A DNA stretch of 64,000 bases from an uncultured Lachnospiraceae bacterium (lineage in GTDB: Bacteria; Bacillota; Clostridia; Lachnospirales; Lachnospiraceae), in contig CAKQYU010000005.1 of the NCBI GenBank assembly GCA_934293575.1, positions 1 to 64,000 on the forward strand, read 5' to 3'. Shown here piece after piece: positions 62,130 through 64,000 of the stretch (its first letter is position 1; every line of letters begins with the position of its first letter). Made by a program: the position numbers and the translations under genes. The notes under the pieces are model-generated. The model was not told the DNA's origin and did no database searches. It saw only the letters and a list, made by a program, of their open reading frames with translations.

Positions 62130-63440
62130 ATGGAAGAAAAGACAGAAAAGCAGGAAAGAATAACTGAATATGCAAGGAAAATAATGAATCTGGCAAGGGA
62201 TACCATTACGGTGCGTTTTCGTTTTTTTGACCGGGCATTGACAAGGCTGGAAAGTATCGAAAAGCCGGGAATCGGTGGATTTGTTACGGATGGGAATCAT
62301 CTTTTTTATGATCCGGCGGCACTGTTGGTTACTTATTTGGAGGAGCCCAATGTTGCGGTGCGGGCATATCTGCATGTGTTAATGCATTGTGTGTTTTATC
62401 ATTATTTTTCCGTAGAAAATAAAAATCCGGAATATTGGAATCTTGCGGTTGATATTGCAGTGGAAAATATTATTCTGGATTTGGATTTGTCGGCGGCGGC
62501 TTTGTCAAAGGATGGAGAAATAAAAGATCAGCTTCGCAAAATCCGAAAGTGGGTGCCGGAACTGACCGCTGAAAAGATATATCGAGAATTTATGGTTCAC
62601 GGATTGTCGAGGGATGCACAAAGAACATATCAGAGATTGTTTACCGTGGATGTGCATGATATATGGTATCAAAAATCGGATCGTCCGACGGAAGAAATTA
62701 TAATTACACAAAATCAATGGAAACAGATTTCGGAACGAATTAAAACGGAACTGAAGACCTTTACAAAAAATCAGGAAGGAATGGATGACTTTCTGGGTAA
62801 TTTAGAGGAAGCTACGAAGCAACGGTATAATTATGAGGAGATTTTAGAACGGTTTTCCGTAACTGGGGAAGAGATTGCAATAAATGATGATGAGTTTGAT
62901 TACATTTATTATACATACGGATTGCAGACTTACGGAAATCTTCCGTTGATTGAACCGTTAGAATATAAAGAGGTAAAGAAGGTTCGGGAATTTGTGATTG
63001 CGATTGATACTTCCGCATCCTGCAGAGGCGATATCGTTAAGGGATTTTTACAGGAAACATATGAGATATTGAAAAAAAGCGAGAATTTTTTCCATAAAAT
63101 CAATATCCATATTATTCAGTGTGACGCAACGATTCAGTCAGACACCCTTATTACCGGGGATGAAGATTTTAAACAGTTTATAAAAAACGGGAAATTGAAC
63201 GGGTTCGGGGCAACGGACTTTCGACCTGTATTTTCTTACGTCGATACTTTGTTGGAAGAAGGTGCATTTGAAAACTTAAAAGGTTTGATTTATTTTACGG
63301 ACGGTTACGGAATATATCCGGAACGAATGCCGGTTTATGATGTGATATTTGCATTTTTAAATGAAGATAAAAACCGCCAAAAGGTTCCGGGATGGGCAAT
63401 GGAAGTGATATTAGAGGAGGACAGATATGAATATAAATGA
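62130..63440 (+). CDS. DUF2201/VWA-like protein
   Basis: A 436-residue protein. The N-terminal putative metallopeptidase domain (DUF2201_N) has LHVLMHCVFYH near residue 84 and NLAVDIAVENII near 110. The C-terminal VWA-like domain carries the metal-ion motif IAIDTSASCRGD near 291 and a Thr/Asp site near FGATDFRP. The usual HExxH reads HVLMH, so the catalytic Glu seems lost. Partner AAA ATPases of the MoxR type commonly follow, as here. AAGGGAG precedes the ATG at 62130; an in-frame extension upstream overlaps the LRR gene. Confidence 0.8.
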   Translation: MEEKTEKQERITEYARKIMNLARDTITVRFRFFDRALTRLESIEKPGIGGFVTDGNHLFYDPAALLVTYLEEPNVAVRAYLHVLMHCVFYHYFSVENKNPEYWNLAVDIAVENIILDLDLSAAALSKDGEIKDQLRKIRKWVPELTAEKIYREFMVHGLSRDAQRTYQRLFTVDVHDIWYQKSDRPTEEIIITQNQWKQISERIKTELKTFTKNQEGMDDFLGNLEEATKQRYNYEEILERFSVTGEEIAINDDEFDYIYYTYGLQTYGNLPLIEPLEYKEVKKVREFVIAIDTSASCRGDIVKGFLQETYEILKKSENFFHKINIHIIQCDATIQSDTLITGDEDFKQFIKNGKLNGFGATDFRPVFSYVDTLLEEGAFENLKGLIYFTDGYGIYPERMPVYDVIFAFLNEDKNRQKVPGWAMEVILEEDRYEYK

Positions 63441-64000
63441 AGCAAAGGATTATATTAAACATTCTATACAGGTATACTTAAAAAAGGATGAATTCGGAGA
63501 TTATAAGATACCGGTTGTGAGACAGCGTCCGATTTTTCTGCTGGGAGCACCCGGAATCGGTAAAACCGCAATTATGGAACAGATTGCACAGGAAATGGGA
63601 ATTGCATTGGTTTCGTATTCTATGACGCATCATACAAGACAGTCTGCGCTTGGTCTGCCGTTTATTAAGCAGAAGGAGTATGGGGGAAAGATATATGATG
63701 TATCGGAATATACCATGAGTGAAATTATTGCATCTATATATGAAACGATGGAGCAAAGCGGCGTTAAGGAAGGCGTATTATTCTTAGATGAGATTAACTG
63801 TGTTTCGGAAACGTTAGCACCATCGATGCTTCAATTTCTGCAATACAAAGTGTTTGGCAAGCATAAAGTGCCGGAAGGGTGGGTAATTGTGACTGCCGGA
63901 AACCCACCGGAATACAACAAATCGGTTCGGGAATTTGATGTGGTTACAATGGATCGTCTTAAGGTATTATCGGTTGAAGCAGATTATAAAACATGGAAAA
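63427..64000 (+). CDS. MoxR-like AAA ATPase (truncated by the window end)
   Basis: The first 191 codons are visible. Walker A is LLGAPGIGKTAIMEQ near residue 38, Walker B is GVLFLDEINCV near 117, and the sensor 1 segment is VTAGNPPEYNKS near 156. MoxR-family ATPases work with VWA proteins to remodel or activate targets. GAGGAGG lies six bases before the ATG, and the start overlaps the VWA gene by 14 nt, indicating coupling. The 3' end lies beyond this window. Confidence 0.85.
   Translation, partial: MNINEAKDYIKHSIQVYLKKDEFGDYKIPVVRQRPIFLLGAPGIGKTAIMEQIAQEMGIALVSYSMTHHTRQSALGLPFIKQKEYGGKIYDVSEYTMSEIIASIYETMEQSGVKEGVLFLDEINCVSETLAPSMLQFLQYKVFGKHKVPEGWVIVTAGNPPEYNKSVREFDVVTMDRLKVLSVEADYKTWK

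Noticed and set aside
1..64000. CRISPR arrays, rRNA genes, prophage
   Set aside because: No regularly spaced direct repeats, rRNA-like segments or phage structural gene sets were seen.

Overview
The window is low-GC, strongly AT-biased bacterial chromosome carrying the replication origin of a Clostridia-type Firmicute. The gene families (DUF3881, DUF4446, DUF6382-FHA, DUF5702, a eukaryotic-type HisA, oxygen-sensitive class I fumarase, pyruvate formate-lyase) fit an anaerobic, fermentative Lachnospiraceae-like organism. The species cannot be named from the sequence.

Layout. From 1 to about 11.5 kb, minus-strand genes run away from the origin: tRNA-Ser, heterodimeric fumarase, a HAD hydrolase, a cation/proton antiporter, gyrA, gyrB, recF, an S4-domain protein, a small membrane protein and dnaN. 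The origin is bipartite. One part is the dnaA-dnaN gap (11492-11796), with three DnaA boxes and six tandem TAG trinucleotides. The other is the dnaA-rpmH gap (13162-13609), with four DnaA-box-like sites and two divergent promoters. To the right lies the classical rpmH-rnpA-yidD-yidC-jag-mnmE-mnmG-rsmG cluster on the plus strand. A minus-strand block follows (exonuclease, coiled-coil membrane protein, tRNA-Arg, DUF3881, DUF4446, parB, parA) with two perfect parS sites flanking parA. A foreign-looking Rpn-type nuclease gene borders it.

From 27 to 38 kb is housekeeping: acyl-ACP thioesterase, dihydroorotase, arginyl-tRNA synthetase, a DegS-like ATPase without the usual phospho-histidine, a D-Ala-D-Ala carboxypeptidase, trmB, hisA and a YfhO membrane protein. 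A hybrid sensor kinase precedes a Tad/Flp pilus locus (40.2-49.0 kb) with prepilin peptidase, TadZ-, TadA-, TadB- and TadC-like proteins, a Flp pilin, pseudopilins and an FHA protein. Next come a flavodoxin-SCP2 fusion, dnaX-ybaB-recR, a phosphofructokinase and a large exported protein of unknown function.

The most unusual region is the fermentation locus at 57.1-61.0 kb. The pyruvate formate-lyase catalytic chain stops before the glycyl-radical domain. That domain is encoded by its own 79-codon gene, and a third 71-codon gene between them encodes a relative of the same docking segment with a Cys-rich acidic tail in place of the radical loop. All three have strong ribosome-binding sites and lie in one operon, followed by the activase gene and a 2[4Fe-4S] ferredoxin. 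The window ends with an LRR protein, a DUF2201/VWA protein and a truncated MoxR-like AAA ATPase.
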